This document shows positions 1-8,991 of a DNA stretch of 64,000 bases, piece after piece; the stretch's first letter is position 1, and each line of letters starts with the position of its first letter. Source of the DNA: Amycolatopsis sp. FBCC-B4732. Its GTDB lineage: Bacteria > Actinomycetota > Actinomycetes > Mycobacteriales > Pseudonocardiaceae. The translations under genes were made by a program, and so were the position numbers. Location: the NCBI RefSeq assembly GCF_023008405.1, contig NZ_CP095376.1:1698001-1762000 (forward strand), given 5' to 3'. The notes under the pieces were generated by a model. That model saw only the letters and a list, made by a program, of their open reading frames with translations. It had not been told where the DNA came from and made no database searches.

Positions 1-41
1 GAAGGAACAGCACCAGCCCGCCCGAAATGAAGGAGAACATG

Positions 42-617
42 ATGAATGCCTCGATGACCGAACGCGATGAAGCCACCGGCGCTACGGCCACCAGTTACCA
101 CCACACTCGCGTCGTCGAGTTCGTCGGACGCACGCTCCGAGCGCGCGTCGAGCGCGACTGCTACATCAACCAGAGCTTCGCTGTCGCGGAGGTGCTCAGC
201 GACCAGATGACGTGGACAAGCCTCGCCGCCGATGCTCCCAGCAACTGGTGGCACGGCACCCCGCGACCGAGCGCAGACGTCCACGCTGCCAGCGCTCTCG
301 GCCCGCTGACCGAGCGTCTTCTCAGCAGGGCCGCCGAAGTCCTCGCCGCCCCACCGACCACACAGACCATTTCACCCCATGTCCACGGCGCGATCAGCGC
401 GCTGCTGGCTACAACTTACGGCTTCGATGGCGAGAAGTGCATCGACCCGGACGACATCATGTGGGCGTACCGCCATGGCGGCGCATTGCGCATACTCGAG
501 CACCCTGACGGCAGCGTCACCTCCACAAGGCCCACCGAGACGACTGTCCGTTCATCGGCACCACTGGCGAGCACGACTGCGACGGCAAGTGCGGTTTTCC
601 GCATCCGGCCGATGTGA
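42..617 (+). CDS. Hypothetical protein, probably frameshifted near its 3' end
   Basis: I do not recognise this family. The start is set by AGGAG at 31-35, six bases before the ATG at 42; ATGs at 27 and 39 are also in frame. The protein is soluble, about 190 residues, with no signal peptide. The last 30 residues of this frame are low-complexity Ser/Thr/Ala. From about 521 a different forward frame, ending at 637, reads HKAHRDDCPFIGTTGEHDCD and then a further Cys-rich stretch, which looks far more like real protein. A one-base frameshift around 510-525 would join the two. The gene lies just downstream of, and convergent with, the conjugation operon, as accessory genes of such elements often do. 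Function unknown. Confidence 0.55.
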   Translation: MNASMTERDEATGATATSYHHTRVVEFVGRTLRARVERDCYINQSFAVAEVLSDQMTWTSLAADAPSNWWHGTPRPSADVHAASALGPLTERLLSRAAEVLAAPPTTQTISPHVHGAISALLATTYGFDGEKCIDPDDIMWAYRHGGALRILEHPDGSVTSTRPTETTVRSSAPLASTTATASAVFRIRPM

Positions 618-666
618 GCCAGCAGGCGACAGGGTGATCTCGTTGCCCGGTCTCCAGAATCCAGCG

Positions 667-697
667 GGGGCGGATCGCCGCGATGGCGATCCGCCCC
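667..697. terminator. Perfect hairpin, likely bidirectional terminator
   Basis: A 13-bp perfect inverted repeat (GGGGCGGATCGCC at 667-679 and its complement at 685-697) encloses a 5-base loop. It sits in the short gap between the rightward gene ending at 617/637 and the leftward regulator ending at 715, exactly where a shared terminator for convergent genes is expected. A strong T-run is absent, as is common in high-GC actinobacteria. Confidence 0.65.
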
Positions 698-714
698 TGT
701 TGAGTGTGTCGCGG

Positions 715-1359
715 TCAGATGGAAGTGAAGCGCTTCGGCGCTTCGCACGTTTTCGTTGCCATGCCGTTGGCGACGAGCTTCTCCAGGGCGTTGTTCACTG
801 CGCCGCTTGACCGGACGAGCTCCGCGCCGATCTTGGCGGGTCCGAATTCCTCGCCGGGATGCGCCTGCAGGAATGCCAGCACCATGTCGTACAGCGCGCC
901 TTTGGGCAGTCGTTCCTTCTTCGGTGCGTCCGCCGTTGCGGCTTCTGACGTTGCCGGGGCGCAGGGGGTGCCGACGTCGGAGTCGGGCACGGGCACGGGC
1001 ACGGGCGAAGGATCGCCTTCTCGCGCGTCGGTTTCAGCGGTCGGTTCCTCCGTGCGCTGATCTGCCATGTCGGCCGCCGGTTCTTCGGTCGTGGCAACTT
1101 CGGCGGCCTTGTCGTTCTGGTCGTCGTCGCGCAGCGTCCAGGTGACGGGGACCGACTGGTCTTTGCCTGCGGTCCGGGTCACCATTCCCTCGGCAGCCCA
1201 GCGGGAGAGGAGCTTCGACGCCGTGGAGCGTCCGACTCCGGCCGCGCTGGCCAGGGCCGCGGTTGTCGCGCCGGGATTGGCTTCCAGTGCGCGTCGTACC
1301 TTCGGTTCCGCGGTTTCCGGCTGGGCGTCGGTCGCTGAGGTGTTCTTGGTTTCGGGCAT
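715..1359 (-). CDS. Two-domain winged-helix DNA-binding regulator of the conjugative element
   Basis: The 214-residue protein has two helix-turn-helix segments joined by a long acidic, Pro-rich linker. The first, at about residues 20-65, contains GVGRSTASKLLSRWAAEGMV, a typical recognition helix followed by a wing. The second, near residues 155-205, has an alternating pattern (AKIGAELVRSSGAVNNALEK) ending in a wing. GGAG lies six bases before the ATG. It is the last gene of the leftward transfer operon, separated by about 180 bp from the NlpC/P60 gene, so it may have its own promoter. A role in controlling transfer or maintenance is inferred from position; no target is visible. Confidence 0.7.
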   Translation of the reverse strand: MPETKNTSATDAQPETAEPKVRRALEANPGATTAALASAAGVGRSTASKLLSRWAAEGMVTRTAGKDQSVPVTWTLRDDDQNDKAAEVATTEEPAADMADQRTEEPTAETDAREGDPSPVPVPVPDSDVGTPCAPATSEAATADAPKKERLPKGALYDMVLAFLQAHPGEEFGPAKIGAELVRSSGAVNNALEKLVANGMATKTCEAPKRFTSI

Positions 1360-1538
1360 GACAAGCTCCGTTTCGGAAGAAGCGGTGGATGGTCATGCCC
1401 CGGCCGGGGCGTTCGCCCGCCGGTGCGCGTCCGGTGGTTCGGGCTACACATCTATGGACGCTCCGTGCACCGCTTCATGTCAAGCGTTTGTCCAAACAAG
1501 ACACGTGTATCGCCCGGAAGTGCTTGATTGTGTCAGTT

Positions 1539-2501
1539 TCAGTGCTGCGTGGTCGGTCTGGTTGCGCCGATGTAGTCGTCACCAGGATGGCGATACGGCT
1601 CCACCTTCACGGCTTGTCCGAAATCGGGGGCGTCGATCATGTTGCCGCCGCCGATGTACAGCCCGACGTGGTGGACGCGTCCGGCTGTCGCGTAGAAGAC
1701 GAGGTCGCCGGGCAGAAGCGGCGCGCCGGCGGGCACGCGCGGCCCGGCAGCGTACTGCTCGCGTGACGTCCGCGGCAACGCGATGCCGGCCGCGCCGTAG
1801 GCGGCTCGGGTGAGACCGCTGCAGTCGAAGCCTGTGTCGCCGGCAAGTGGCCCGTTGCCGCCCCAGACGTAGGGCAGCCCGCGTTGCCCGCAGGCGTAGT
1901 TGATGGCGGTGAGTGCGGCGGACGTCGGCGCGGTGATGGTTCCGCAGTCCCCGCCGCCGGTGTGCTCGCAGGTCACTCCCGCGACCGCGGCCACGATGGC
2001 TTCGGCGTCCGTCTGGTGCTGGCCGTAGGCGTCTGGTGTCCCGGAGTGCTGGACGGCTTGGGCGGCGTGGTTGATGCTCATCTGCTGCCATCCGGGGACG
2101 GCCTGCAGATGCCGGTAGAACTGTGTCGCCGCGTAGGTGGGGTTCATGATCTGCTGGGGCGTGCCCCAGTCTTGGGACGGGCGTTGCTGGAAGAGGCCGA
2201 GGCTGTCCCGGTCGCCGTGGTCGAGGTTGCGCAGCGTGGATTCCTGGATGGCGACGGCGATCGCGATGACCCACCCGGGCTCGGGGACCTGCAGCTGCTT
2301 GCCGACCGAGGTGATGATCGCCGCGTTGGCGAGCTGGTCGGTCCCGTAGCCGGGCACTCCGTCGGAGTTTGTGCCGCTGGGTGTGCAGGTTGTGCTTTCG
2401 GTGCCGGTGAGCGAGGTGACGACGGCTGGCGGCACGGCGCCGAGCAGCACCGGGAGCATCGCGAGCACGGCGGCGACGCCGACCGCGATCTTCGATCCCA
2501 T
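1539..2501 (-). CDS. Secreted NlpC/P60 cell-wall hydrolase with N-terminal transglycosylase-like domain
   Basis: This 320-residue protein probably cuts peptidoglycan locally so that the transfer apparatus can cross the wall. It begins with a hydrophobic export segment (residues 5-30). A lysozyme/transglycosylase-like region follows, with a candidate catalytic Glu in IAVAIQES and the LGLFQQR motif (about residues 80-110). The C-terminal NlpC/P60 domain carries the nucleophile in FDCSGLT (about residue 225), the His in VHHVGLYIG (about 273) and the following MIDAP. GGAGG lies five bases before the ATG. Its place directly behind the coupling-protein and replication-relaxation genes supports a VirB1/TcpG-like role. 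Family assignment is secure; the substrate bond is inferred. Confidence 0.88.
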   Translation of the reverse strand: MGSKIAVGVAAVLAMLPVLLGAVPPAVVTSLTGTESTTCTPSGTNSDGVPGYGTDQLANAAIITSVGKQLQVPEPGWVIAIAVAIQESTLRNLDHGDRDSLGLFQQRPSQDWGTPQQIMNPTYAATQFYRHLQAVPGWQQMSINHAAQAVQHSGTPDAYGQHQTDAEAIVAAVAGVTCEHTGGGDCGTITAPTSAALTAINYACGQRGLPYVWGGNGPLAGDTGFDCSGLTRAAYGAAGIALPRTSREQYAAGPRVPAGAPLLPGDLVFYATAGRVHHVGLYIGGGNMIDAPDFGQAVKVEPYRHPGDDYIGATRPTTQH

Positions 2502-2519
2502 GACGCCCTCCTCGCGTGA

Positions 2520-3599
2520 TCAGGCCCCGGGCCGGCGAGTGCGGCTGGGTGTGGCGTCCGGCGGCACTGGGGACGGCGGCGGTAGCCGGTAGGCGACGGC
2601 TTGGCCGGACGTCGGGCCGGTCGCGTCGTCGGGGCCGGAGGACGTCGTCGGCGCGAGGGCCGGCCAGGCATGTGTCAGCTCGCTGAGCGCGTGCCGCGGC
2701 GAGGTAGCGCGGTTCGATGACCTCGCGTTGAGCGGGAGCCAGACCTCGTCGGCCGGGCTCGGGCACGCCGTGCTCGAGTCGAGGAGGTCGGCGGCCGCGG
2801 TGGCGACGGGGACGTCGGCGCTGTGGTCGAGGTCGGCGTGGACACGGGCGAGTGCGGTGCGGGCGCCGGCTTCGCGGCGGCTGGTCGGCAGCCAGAAGAG
2901 GACCGGGGTGGCGATGCCGGTGGAGTCGGCGAGCCGGGCGTAGGCGAGCAGCTTGCGGGCGAGCTTGGTCAGCGACTCGCTGCCGGTGTCGTACTCGAGG
3001 AAGAACTCCAGCTCGCCGCCGATGCCGGCCCAGCGGCCGTAAGCGTCGGGGATGACGAGGTCGCCGAAATGGCGGGCGCAGCGGGTCTCCGACCACCAGG
3101 CCGTGACCCCCTCACCAGTTCGAACAGGGTCACGACGTCGGCTGCGTGCGATCAGGGAAGTGAAGAAGTCACCGACGCCGACGGTGTGGGCGAGGCGCTG
3201 GTTGTGGGCGATCGCCATCGCACGGTCGTGGCGGTAGCCGAGGTCTTTGACGTCGAGGCCGTGTTCGGCGGCCAGCACGGCGGCGCCGGCGGGCCCGAGG
3301 ACGTAGTGCATCGGCGCGGAGCCGAGCTGGCGGAAGGGCTGGAATCGGCTGACGGCGCGCCAGAGGTACAGCTCGCGCAGTCGCTGGCGGGTCGAGCGGC
3401 TGGAGGGGAATGCGGCGTCCTGGATCTGGGCCGAGGTCAGGACGCGGTGTTCGAAGAGCAGGGCCAGCAGCCATTTGTCCCGCGCGGTGAGGCGGGCCGC
3501 GAGCGCAGCCTGGTGCTCGACGGAGCCGGCCGCGCGGGCGGCCACTCGGCCGGGGAGATGCTGCCGAAGCTGGTGCTGGCGTGTCGTCGTGGTAATCAA
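2520..3599 (-). CDS. Replication-relaxation family protein
   Basis: About 359 residues. The TTG start at 3599 is chosen because GGAGG (complement of 3605-3609) lies five bases upstream. The open frame extends much further upstream, but only inside the coupling-protein gene. After a charged N-terminus comes a winged-helix-like region (RLTARDKWLLALLFEHRVLT... through LYLWRAVSRFQPF). A central part follows with conserved-looking GELEFFLEYDTGSES. This is the pattern of the replication-relaxation family found on actinobacterial integrative elements, where it is thought to aid DNA processing at transfer or replication. The C-terminal 60 residues are Pro/Ser-rich and disordered. No classical relaxase is visible in the window, so this may be the nearest DNA-processing component. 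Confidence 0.8.
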   Translation of the reverse strand: MITTTTRQHQLRQHLPGRVAARAAGSVEHQAALAARLTARDKWLLALLFEHRVLTSAQIQDAAFPSSRSTRQRLRELYLWRAVSRFQPFRQLGSAPMHYVLGPAGAAVLAAEHGLDVKDLGYRHDRAMAIAHNQRLAHTVGVGDFFTSLIARSRRRDPVRTGEGVTAWWSETRCARHFGDLVIPDAYGRWAGIGGELEFFLEYDTGSESLTKLARKLLAYARLADSTGIATPVLFWLPTSRREAGARTALARVHADLDHSADVPVATAAADLLDSSTACPSPADEVWLPLNARSSNRATSPRHALSELTHAWPALAPTTSSGPDDATGPTSGQAVAYRLPPPSPVPPDATPSRTRRPGA

Positions 3600-3619
3600 G
3601 GGGACCTCCGAAGGGGGCG

Positions 3620-6115
3620 TCAGAGCGGGGCGCGGCGCGGGTCGGTCTTGCGGTCTCGCGTCGGCCGGCTCGGCGGAGCCGGGGCGCCGGCGGGCCTCGA
3701 CGGCGAAGGCCTGCTCTTGTGGAGGGCAGCGCGAATTTCTTTGGCGCGGCCGGGGACGGCGGGGCGCATCGGGGTGGTGGTCATGGTGAACGGCTCGGTC
3801 CCGGCGCCGTGGGCCACGAGCCGGGCGGCGACGTGGTAGACGCCGAGGTGGGCGAGGTCGTGTTCGGACAGCCGTGGCGTGGTGTGGCGGGCGAGTTCGC
3901 GGGCGTCCTCGGGGGAGGCGTTGAAGAAGATCTTCGACCTGGCGTTGGTGGAGATGCCTTCCTTGAGCTCGCGGGGAAGCTGGCCGAGGTGCTGGTGGGC
4001 GAGCGTCATCGAGAGCCGGAAGCCGCGGGCTTCGGCGAGCATGTCCTCGATCGGGTAGGGCAGGTTGAGGAAGTTGTGGCACTCATCGATGACCAGCGAG
4101 GCGTCCGGGCGTTCGCGCTGGGGGACGCGGGCGCGGCCGGTGGTGGCCTGCCAGGTCCGGGCCACGACCAACGAGCCGACAAGCCGGGTCGTCTCATCCC
4201 CGAGTGAACCTTTCGGTATCCGAACCAAGCAGATGCCGCCCTCGTTCAGGATCTGGTTCATGTCGACGGTGGAGCGGCCGCCGGCGATGGCGTCCTTGAC
4301 GAACGGCCGCAGCAGAAAGGCGCGCAGCTTGTTCATCAGCGGGGAGATGACCTGGCTGCGGCTGGAGTCGGTCAGCTCGTCGTACCACTCCCAGAACCCG
4401 GCCAACACTGGGTCGGTGAGCCCGCCGGTGATCCGGGCGCGGAAGGCTTCGCTGGTCAGCAGCTTGGGCAGGTCGGCGAGGGTCGGCACGCCGTCCTGGG
4501 CGCGCAGGGTGAGGCAGGCAGCGCGCATGAGGTCGTCGGTGCGCGGACCCCAGAACGCGGAGTAGACGCGGCGGAACACCGAAACAAGGTTGTCGACCTC
4601 ACGGTCGGTCTCGCCGCCTTCAAGGGGATTAAGGCAGGGCGGGCGTTGCCTGGAGTCGGCGTCGAACAGCACGACCCGGTCCGCAGCCTCGCGGGGGAGC
4701 CGGGAGAGGACGTCGGTGACCAGGTCGCCCTTGGGGTCGATGAGCACGACGCCGCGGCCGGCATCCGCGTCGTCGAGAATCAGGTTCCCGAGCAGGGTCG
4801 ACTTCCCGGAGCCGGTAGCGCCGAGGACGTGCAGGTGGTGGCGGGCGTCGGGTACGCGTAACCCGATGGGGCGGGCGTGGCCGGTGTCGGCGATGCCGAG
4901 CGGCTTGACCTCGGGGCCGGGTACCGCGATGCCCGGCGGTGGCGCGACGGCTTTGGCTCCGGCGCGCTCGATGCCCGGGATTTCGGCGTCGACAGGTAGG
5001 TGCGCGATCGCGGCCAGCTCGGGGACGGACAGCAGGTCGCCGCGGTCGAGACGGCGAATGCCGAGCGTGCGAGATGGGTGGTGAAGGCGGGCTCGGTGGA
5101 AGTGGTTGTGCTCGGTGTAGGCGGCGAAGCTCGCGGCGAGTGCGTGGGCGCGGCCGCGGGCGGTGTCCCGGGTCCGCCGGACGTCGGCCTCGGTGGCGTC
5201 GGCCGGGAGGTGGGTGGTGACGGCGTAGCGGACGACGACCTCGTACTGGGAGCCGCGCTGCTTGCCGACGATTGCCCGGTTCTGCGCGGAGTACTCCAGC
5301 GACAGCTGCGGGTCCTGGCTGATCCGCCGCGCGTCACGAGTCCGCCCGGGACGAGTTGCCGCCGCGCCCGGTGTGACGAGGTCGAGCACGCGGCCGCCGA
5401 GCCGACCCGACGCGCCGGCATGCACCCGCCGGGCGGCGCGACGCGCTCGGCTGACCCGTCGGCCGGTGACCGGTCGTGCAAGGACCTGCACACTTGCGTA
5501 CTCGCCGCGTCCGAGGCCGACGGGCGCGCCGAGCAAGCCGCGGATCGGGTCGGCGTCGAACCCGGTCCGGATCGGCAACGCCTCCGGCCGCGCGAGCCGC
5601 AGCTGACCGCCGACGATGATCGCCCGCAGACCAGCCTTCGGCTCGGGCAACGGTGGGTCGGCCACGACCGCGCGGGTGTGGGCGCCGGGCCAGGCGGCTT
5701 CGACCGCCCGCTCGACCAGCCCCGGCGGGATGACACCGGGAACCCACAACCGCAGGCTGACGCCGTGCTCGGAAAACCGGTACTCCCACGTGAGGTGCGG
5801 CTGGCCGGTGAACCACCGCCGCCAGCGCGGCCGCAGCAGGCCGACGAGGTTGGACCACAGCAGGACGCCGCCGGCAGGATCGACAGTCGGCGGGGCGAGC
5901 ACGGTGACGCACCGCGCGTCAGCCAGCAGCGCGGCATGGCACCTGCCTCGCCACCAGCGCCGACCCACCACCTGGCCCGCTACGGCGATCATCAGCACCG
6001 GAAGCGCAACCGGCGTCCACCGCAATGCCTCGTCGAGGGCGCCGGCGAGCAGCTGGTGCGTCGCGCTCCACGGATCGGTCAGGTAGTCGCCGATCCACCC
6101 CTCCTGCCAGATCAT
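3620..6115 (-). CDS. VirD4/TraG-type type IV secretion coupling ATPase
   Basis: This 831-residue ATPase is predicted to bring the DNA substrate to the mating channel. The ATG at 6115 overlaps the VirB4 stop as ATGA, and GGAGG lies upstream. A hydrophobic segment at about residues 30-50 (ALPVLMIAVAGQVVG) would anchor it in the membrane. A long N-terminal region precedes the ATPase core. That core has Walker A in GATGSGKSTLLG (about residue 435), then VVLIDPKGDLV, and Walker B in SLVIDECHNFL (about 670). LAEARGFRLSMTLAHQHLGQ and NARSKIFFNASPEDA are typical of TraM/VirD4-like proteins of Gram-positive elements. The tail is a basic Pro-rich stretch. Confidence 0.9.
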   Translation of the reverse strand: MIWQEGWIGDYLTDPWSATHQLLAGALDEALRWTPVALPVLMIAVAGQVVGRRWWRGRCHAALLADARCVTVLAPPTVDPAGGVLLWSNLVGLLRPRWRRWFTGQPHLTWEYRFSEHGVSLRLWVPGVIPPGLVERAVEAAWPGAHTRAVVADPPLPEPKAGLRAIIVGGQLRLARPEALPIRTGFDADPIRGLLGAPVGLGRGEYASVQVLARPVTGRRVSRARRAARRVHAGASGRLGGRVLDLVTPGAAATRPGRTRDARRISQDPQLSLEYSAQNRAIVGKQRGSQYEVVVRYAVTTHLPADATEADVRRTRDTARGRAHALAASFAAYTEHNHFHRARLHHPSRTLGIRRLDRGDLLSVPELAAIAHLPVDAEIPGIERAGAKAVAPPPGIAVPGPEVKPLGIADTGHARPIGLRVPDARHHLHVLGATGSGKSTLLGNLILDDADAGRGVVLIDPKGDLVTDVLSRLPREAADRVVLFDADSRQRPPCLNPLEGGETDREVDNLVSVFRRVYSAFWGPRTDDLMRAACLTLRAQDGVPTLADLPKLLTSEAFRARITGGLTDPVLAGFWEWYDELTDSSRSQVISPLMNKLRAFLLRPFVKDAIAGGRSTVDMNQILNEGGICLVRIPKGSLGDETTRLVGSLVVARTWQATTGRARVPQRERPDASLVIDECHNFLNLPYPIEDMLAEARGFRLSMTLAHQHLGQLPRELKEGISTNARSKIFFNASPEDARELARHTTPRLSEHDLAHLGVYHVAARLVAHGAGTEPFTMTTTPMRPAVPGRAKEIRAALHKSRPSPSRPAGAPAPPSRPTRDRKTDPRRAPL

Positions 6116-7938
6116 GGTGCGACCTCCGACCCGGCTGGGCCGAGGTCGATGACATCCCCGACTGTGGGGTCCCCGAAGTCGTAGGCGATCTCGGCGAGTT
6201 CGGTGGGATCGGTCGTGACCAGGACGTTCTCTGTCGGTGACGCGAGCGCTTGGAAGGCGACCCATTCGGTGCCGGAGCCGAGCAGGCCTTGGCCGCGGTC
6301 GGCGGTGAGTAGGAACTGGCGCTGTCCTTCGGAGAGGTTGAAGGTGGCTGCGATCTGGTCGATCGCCTGCGGGGATTGGCGCAGCAGCACGCTGGTGGCG
6401 GCGTTAGTCACGATCGCGCGGCCGAGCTCGCTGCGCAGGAAGTCCTCGATGTCCTGGCTGGCGACGGTGAGTCCGGCCCAGTGCTTGCGGAACGTCTTTG
6501 CCATCCGGTGCAGGAACTTCGCACCCTCCGGTGACTGCATCAGCAGCCACGCCTCGTCGACGACCACCAGCCGCCGGCGCCGGTCGGCCGGGTTGGAGAC
6601 CCGTCGCCAGACCGCGTCGAGGGTAAGCAGGGTGCCGATTGCCTTGAGCTCGTCGGGTAGGTCCCGCAGGGAGAACACGACGAGGTGGCCGTCGGGGGTG
6701 GTGGTCGTGGGGCTCGAGAACAGGTCGGCGAAGGCGCCGTCGACGAACGGGTGCAGCCGAGCGGCGAGGTCCGCGGCGACGGCATCGCCGGCAGCGGCGA
6801 GGACGTCGCGCAGGTCGCGCATCATCGGTGCTGGTCGGGTCCAGGTGCGCGGGTCGGTGGTGATGCCGGTGTTGGCGTAGGTGGTGATGAGGGCGGTGTC
6901 GAGGACGGCGCGTTCGCCGGCGGTCAGCTCGGCGCCGAGGCACACGGCGAGCACGGTCTGCAGGAACAACGCCCGCCGGGTCAGCGCGTCCTGCGGCGCG
7001 GTCCGGCGTCCGGTGGCGGTGGTGTGGATGGGCAGGTCGAAGGGGTTGAGCCGGACGCCGCCGGCGCCGAGGTGGACGTAGGCGCCGCCGACCTGGTCGG
7101 CGAGTCGGGCGTATTCGTCTTCGGGGTCGATGACGAATGCCTGGATGTCGCGGTACAGGCTGCGCAGGGTTTCGAGTTTGACCAGGTAGGACTTGCCGGA
7201 GCCGGATCGGCCGAGGACGACGGAGTTGTGGTTGTCGCAGGTGAAGCGGTCCCAGTGGACCAGGCCTTGGGAGCCGACGTTGTAGCCGTAGAGCACGCCG
7301 CTGGGCGAGCTCGACGTCGGATCCGTCGCGGGCAGGTCCGGTGATGTGAAAGGAAACGCGGCGGACGCGGCGGCAGTGTCGAACGTCCTTTTCAGACCGA
7401 GGGAGTCCAGCCCGAGCGGAAGCGTGGTGACCCAGCCCTGCAGCGACCGGTAGGTGGCGGGTTTGGCGTCCAGCAGCAGCGACGCGCACAGCGACCGCAG
7501 CGCCGACACCTCCTCGGCCAGCGCCTGCTCGTCGGGGGCGTGGATGGTCAGGTAGAGGCCGAACTTGAACAGCCGGCCTTCGCCGCGGGCGATGCGGCGG
7601 GACAGGTCGGCGGCGTCGTCGGCTGCCGCGTCGAGGTCCGGGTCGTCGAGCTGGTCGTGGCGGGCGTGGTGACGGCGGGAGGACTCCAGCCGCGCCCGTT
7701 GCTTCTTCAGGCCGCTGGCGGCGGTGACCGGGTCGACGGGCTGGACGTGGACGGAGACGTCGAGGCGGGCGGGGTAGGTCAGCAGCGGGGCGAGCCAGCC
7801 GGGGTAGACCTCCTGCGGGTAGCCGGTGACGCCGAAGGAGGCGACCCATTCGTTGCCGACCTCAAGATGCCGTGCGCCGATCGACAGCGAGTCCGGCGTG
7901 AACGCCGCCGCCGAGCGGGGTGGCTGGGTGCGGGACAT
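6112..7938 (-). CDS. VirB4-like conjugation ATPase
   Basis: This is a 608-residue cytoplasmic ATPase of the type IV secretion machinery (VirB4/SCO6880-like). The ATG at 7938 follows AGGTGAG by a few bases; a GTG at 7947 overlapping the upstream stop is an alternative. The N-terminal region (about 1-200) is the VirB4-type domain with a coiled-coil-like KKQRARLESSRRHHARHDQL. Walker A is VLGRSGSGKSYLVK (about residue 244), IDPEDEYARLADQVGG follows, and Walker B is RLVVVDEAWLLMQ (about 457). HWAGLTVASQDIEDFL and LLRQSPQAIDQIA complete the VirB4 signature. It lies between PrgI and the coupling ATPase with tight spacing at both ends, consistent with a single transcript. Confidence 0.9.
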   Translation of the reverse strand: MSRTQPPRSAAAFTPDSLSIGARHLEVGNEWVASFGVTGYPQEVYPGWLAPLLTYPARLDVSVHVQPVDPVTAASGLKKQRARLESSRRHHARHDQLDDPDLDAAADDAADLSRRIARGEGRLFKFGLYLTIHAPDEQALAEEVSALRSLCASLLLDAKPATYRSLQGWVTTLPLGLDSLGLKRTFDTAAASAAFPFTSPDLPATDPTSSSPSGVLYGYNVGSQGLVHWDRFTCDNHNSVVLGRSGSGKSYLVKLETLRSLYRDIQAFVIDPEDEYARLADQVGGAYVHLGAGGVRLNPFDLPIHTTATGRRTAPQDALTRRALFLQTVLAVCLGAELTAGERAVLDTALITTYANTGITTDPRTWTRPAPMMRDLRDVLAAAGDAVAADLAARLHPFVDGAFADLFSSPTTTTPDGHLVVFSLRDLPDELKAIGTLLTLDAVWRRVSNPADRRRRLVVVDEAWLLMQSPEGAKFLHRMAKTFRKHWAGLTVASQDIEDFLRSELGRAIVTNAATSVLLRQSPQAIDQIAATFNLSEGQRQFLLTADRGQGLLGSGTEWVAFQALASPTENVLVTTDPTELAEIAYDFGDPTVGDVIDLGPAGSEVAP

Positions 7939-7943
7939 GCTGC

Positions 7944-8981
7944 TCACCTGTCTTCGAAGTCGTCGTAGAAGTCGGCGGCGGTGACGACGTCGCCGGCGCC
8001 GGCCAGTGCGGCCGAGGGCGGGAGGAAGGTGTCGGGGTTGCACGCCGCGGCCAGCACGCCGGTCGCGGTCGCCGCGTCCAGCGCGGTGACGACGATCCCG
8101 GCCGCGGTGAGCAGCTCGACCGCCTCGTTGAGCCGCCGGGCGAGACGCTGTTCGCCGGCCTGGCGCGTCGCGTGATCGACCGTGGGTGCTGCGGGCCGTC
8201 GCCGGAGGCGGCCGAGGGTCGAGCTGACGCTGTCGACGACGGCGGAGCGGGTGGGCTCGCGGAGAACGAGCAGCACTTGGCGGCGCAGTAAGTCGGCGTG
8301 CTGGCCGAGCTGGGCGAGGTAGTCCGCGTGATCGAGCGCGGCGGCTTCGAGGGCGGGGTGGGGGAGTCCGCCGGCGCGGTCGCGCAGCTGGTCGATCTGC
8401 GGGGCGAGGTCGAGCCGTTCGGCGCGCACGAGGAACTGTACGGGTGCGGTCAGCGAGTGCAGGTAGCGGGCGAACGAGCTGACGAGCGCTTCCTGTTCGG
8501 CGGCCGTGCGCAGCGAGAAGTTGACCGTCGAGCACGCGGCGATCACCGCGAGCCCGTCATCGCCGAGGTCGACGACCCCGGCGGTCGTCCCGTCGTCGAC
8601 CCCGCGGGCGGGCAGCTCCAGCGGCGTCGGCGCCACGTCGTCCTCCTCCGACTCGGCAGCCAGCCAGGCCGGCACCGGCCCGACACCTTCCGGCGCGGAG
8701 ACCTGGCGGCGCGGGGTGAACCGCTGTCGGACCGCGGCCAGCAATAGACGGTCGAGCGGGACGCCGTCGCGGCGGCCGAGCGCGACGACGGCGACGGCGA
8801 GTCCGATCGGGATCGCGACGAGCAGAAACAGCGGCAGCGGCAGGAAGCTACGGGTGGCGCCGTAGAGGGCGTAGAGCAGCAGTCCGGTGACGCCGAGGAT
8901 CGTCAGCTGCCGCGCGGTGAGCGGGCCGAGCACGCGGTCGGGGCGGTCGACGTCGGCGGGAATGCGCACGGGACGGGACAT
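7944..8981 (-). CDS. PrgI family membrane protein
   Basis: A 345-residue membrane-associated component of the mating channel. The first 35 residues (RIPADVDRPDRVLGPLTARQ) match the PrgI signature and are followed by two transmembrane helices at about 27-45 and 49-68. The rest is a soluble domain, rich in Ala and Arg, extending into the cytoplasm. GAGG lies eight bases before the ATG. In Gram-positive transfer systems PrgI-type proteins are encoded immediately before VirB4, as here, and the two are thought to interact at the inner face of the membrane. The large C-terminal extension is typical of actinobacterial forms (SCO6881-like). Confidence 0.85.
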   Translation of the reverse strand: MSRPVRIPADVDRPDRVLGPLTARQLTILGVTGLLLYALYGATRSFLPLPLFLLVAIPIGLAVAVVALGRRDGVPLDRLLLAAVRQRFTPRRQVSAPEGVGPVPAWLAAESEEDDVAPTPLELPARGVDDGTTAGVVDLGDDGLAVIAACSTVNFSLRTAAEQEALVSSFARYLHSLTAPVQFLVRAERLDLAPQIDQLRDRAGGLPHPALEAAALDHADYLAQLGQHADLLRRQVLLVLREPTRSAVVDSVSSTLGRLRRRPAAPTVDHATRQAGEQRLARRLNEAVELLTAAGIVVTALDAATATGVLAAACNPDTFLPPSAALAGAGDVVTAADFYDDFEDR

Positions 8982-8991
8982 GAGCGCTACC

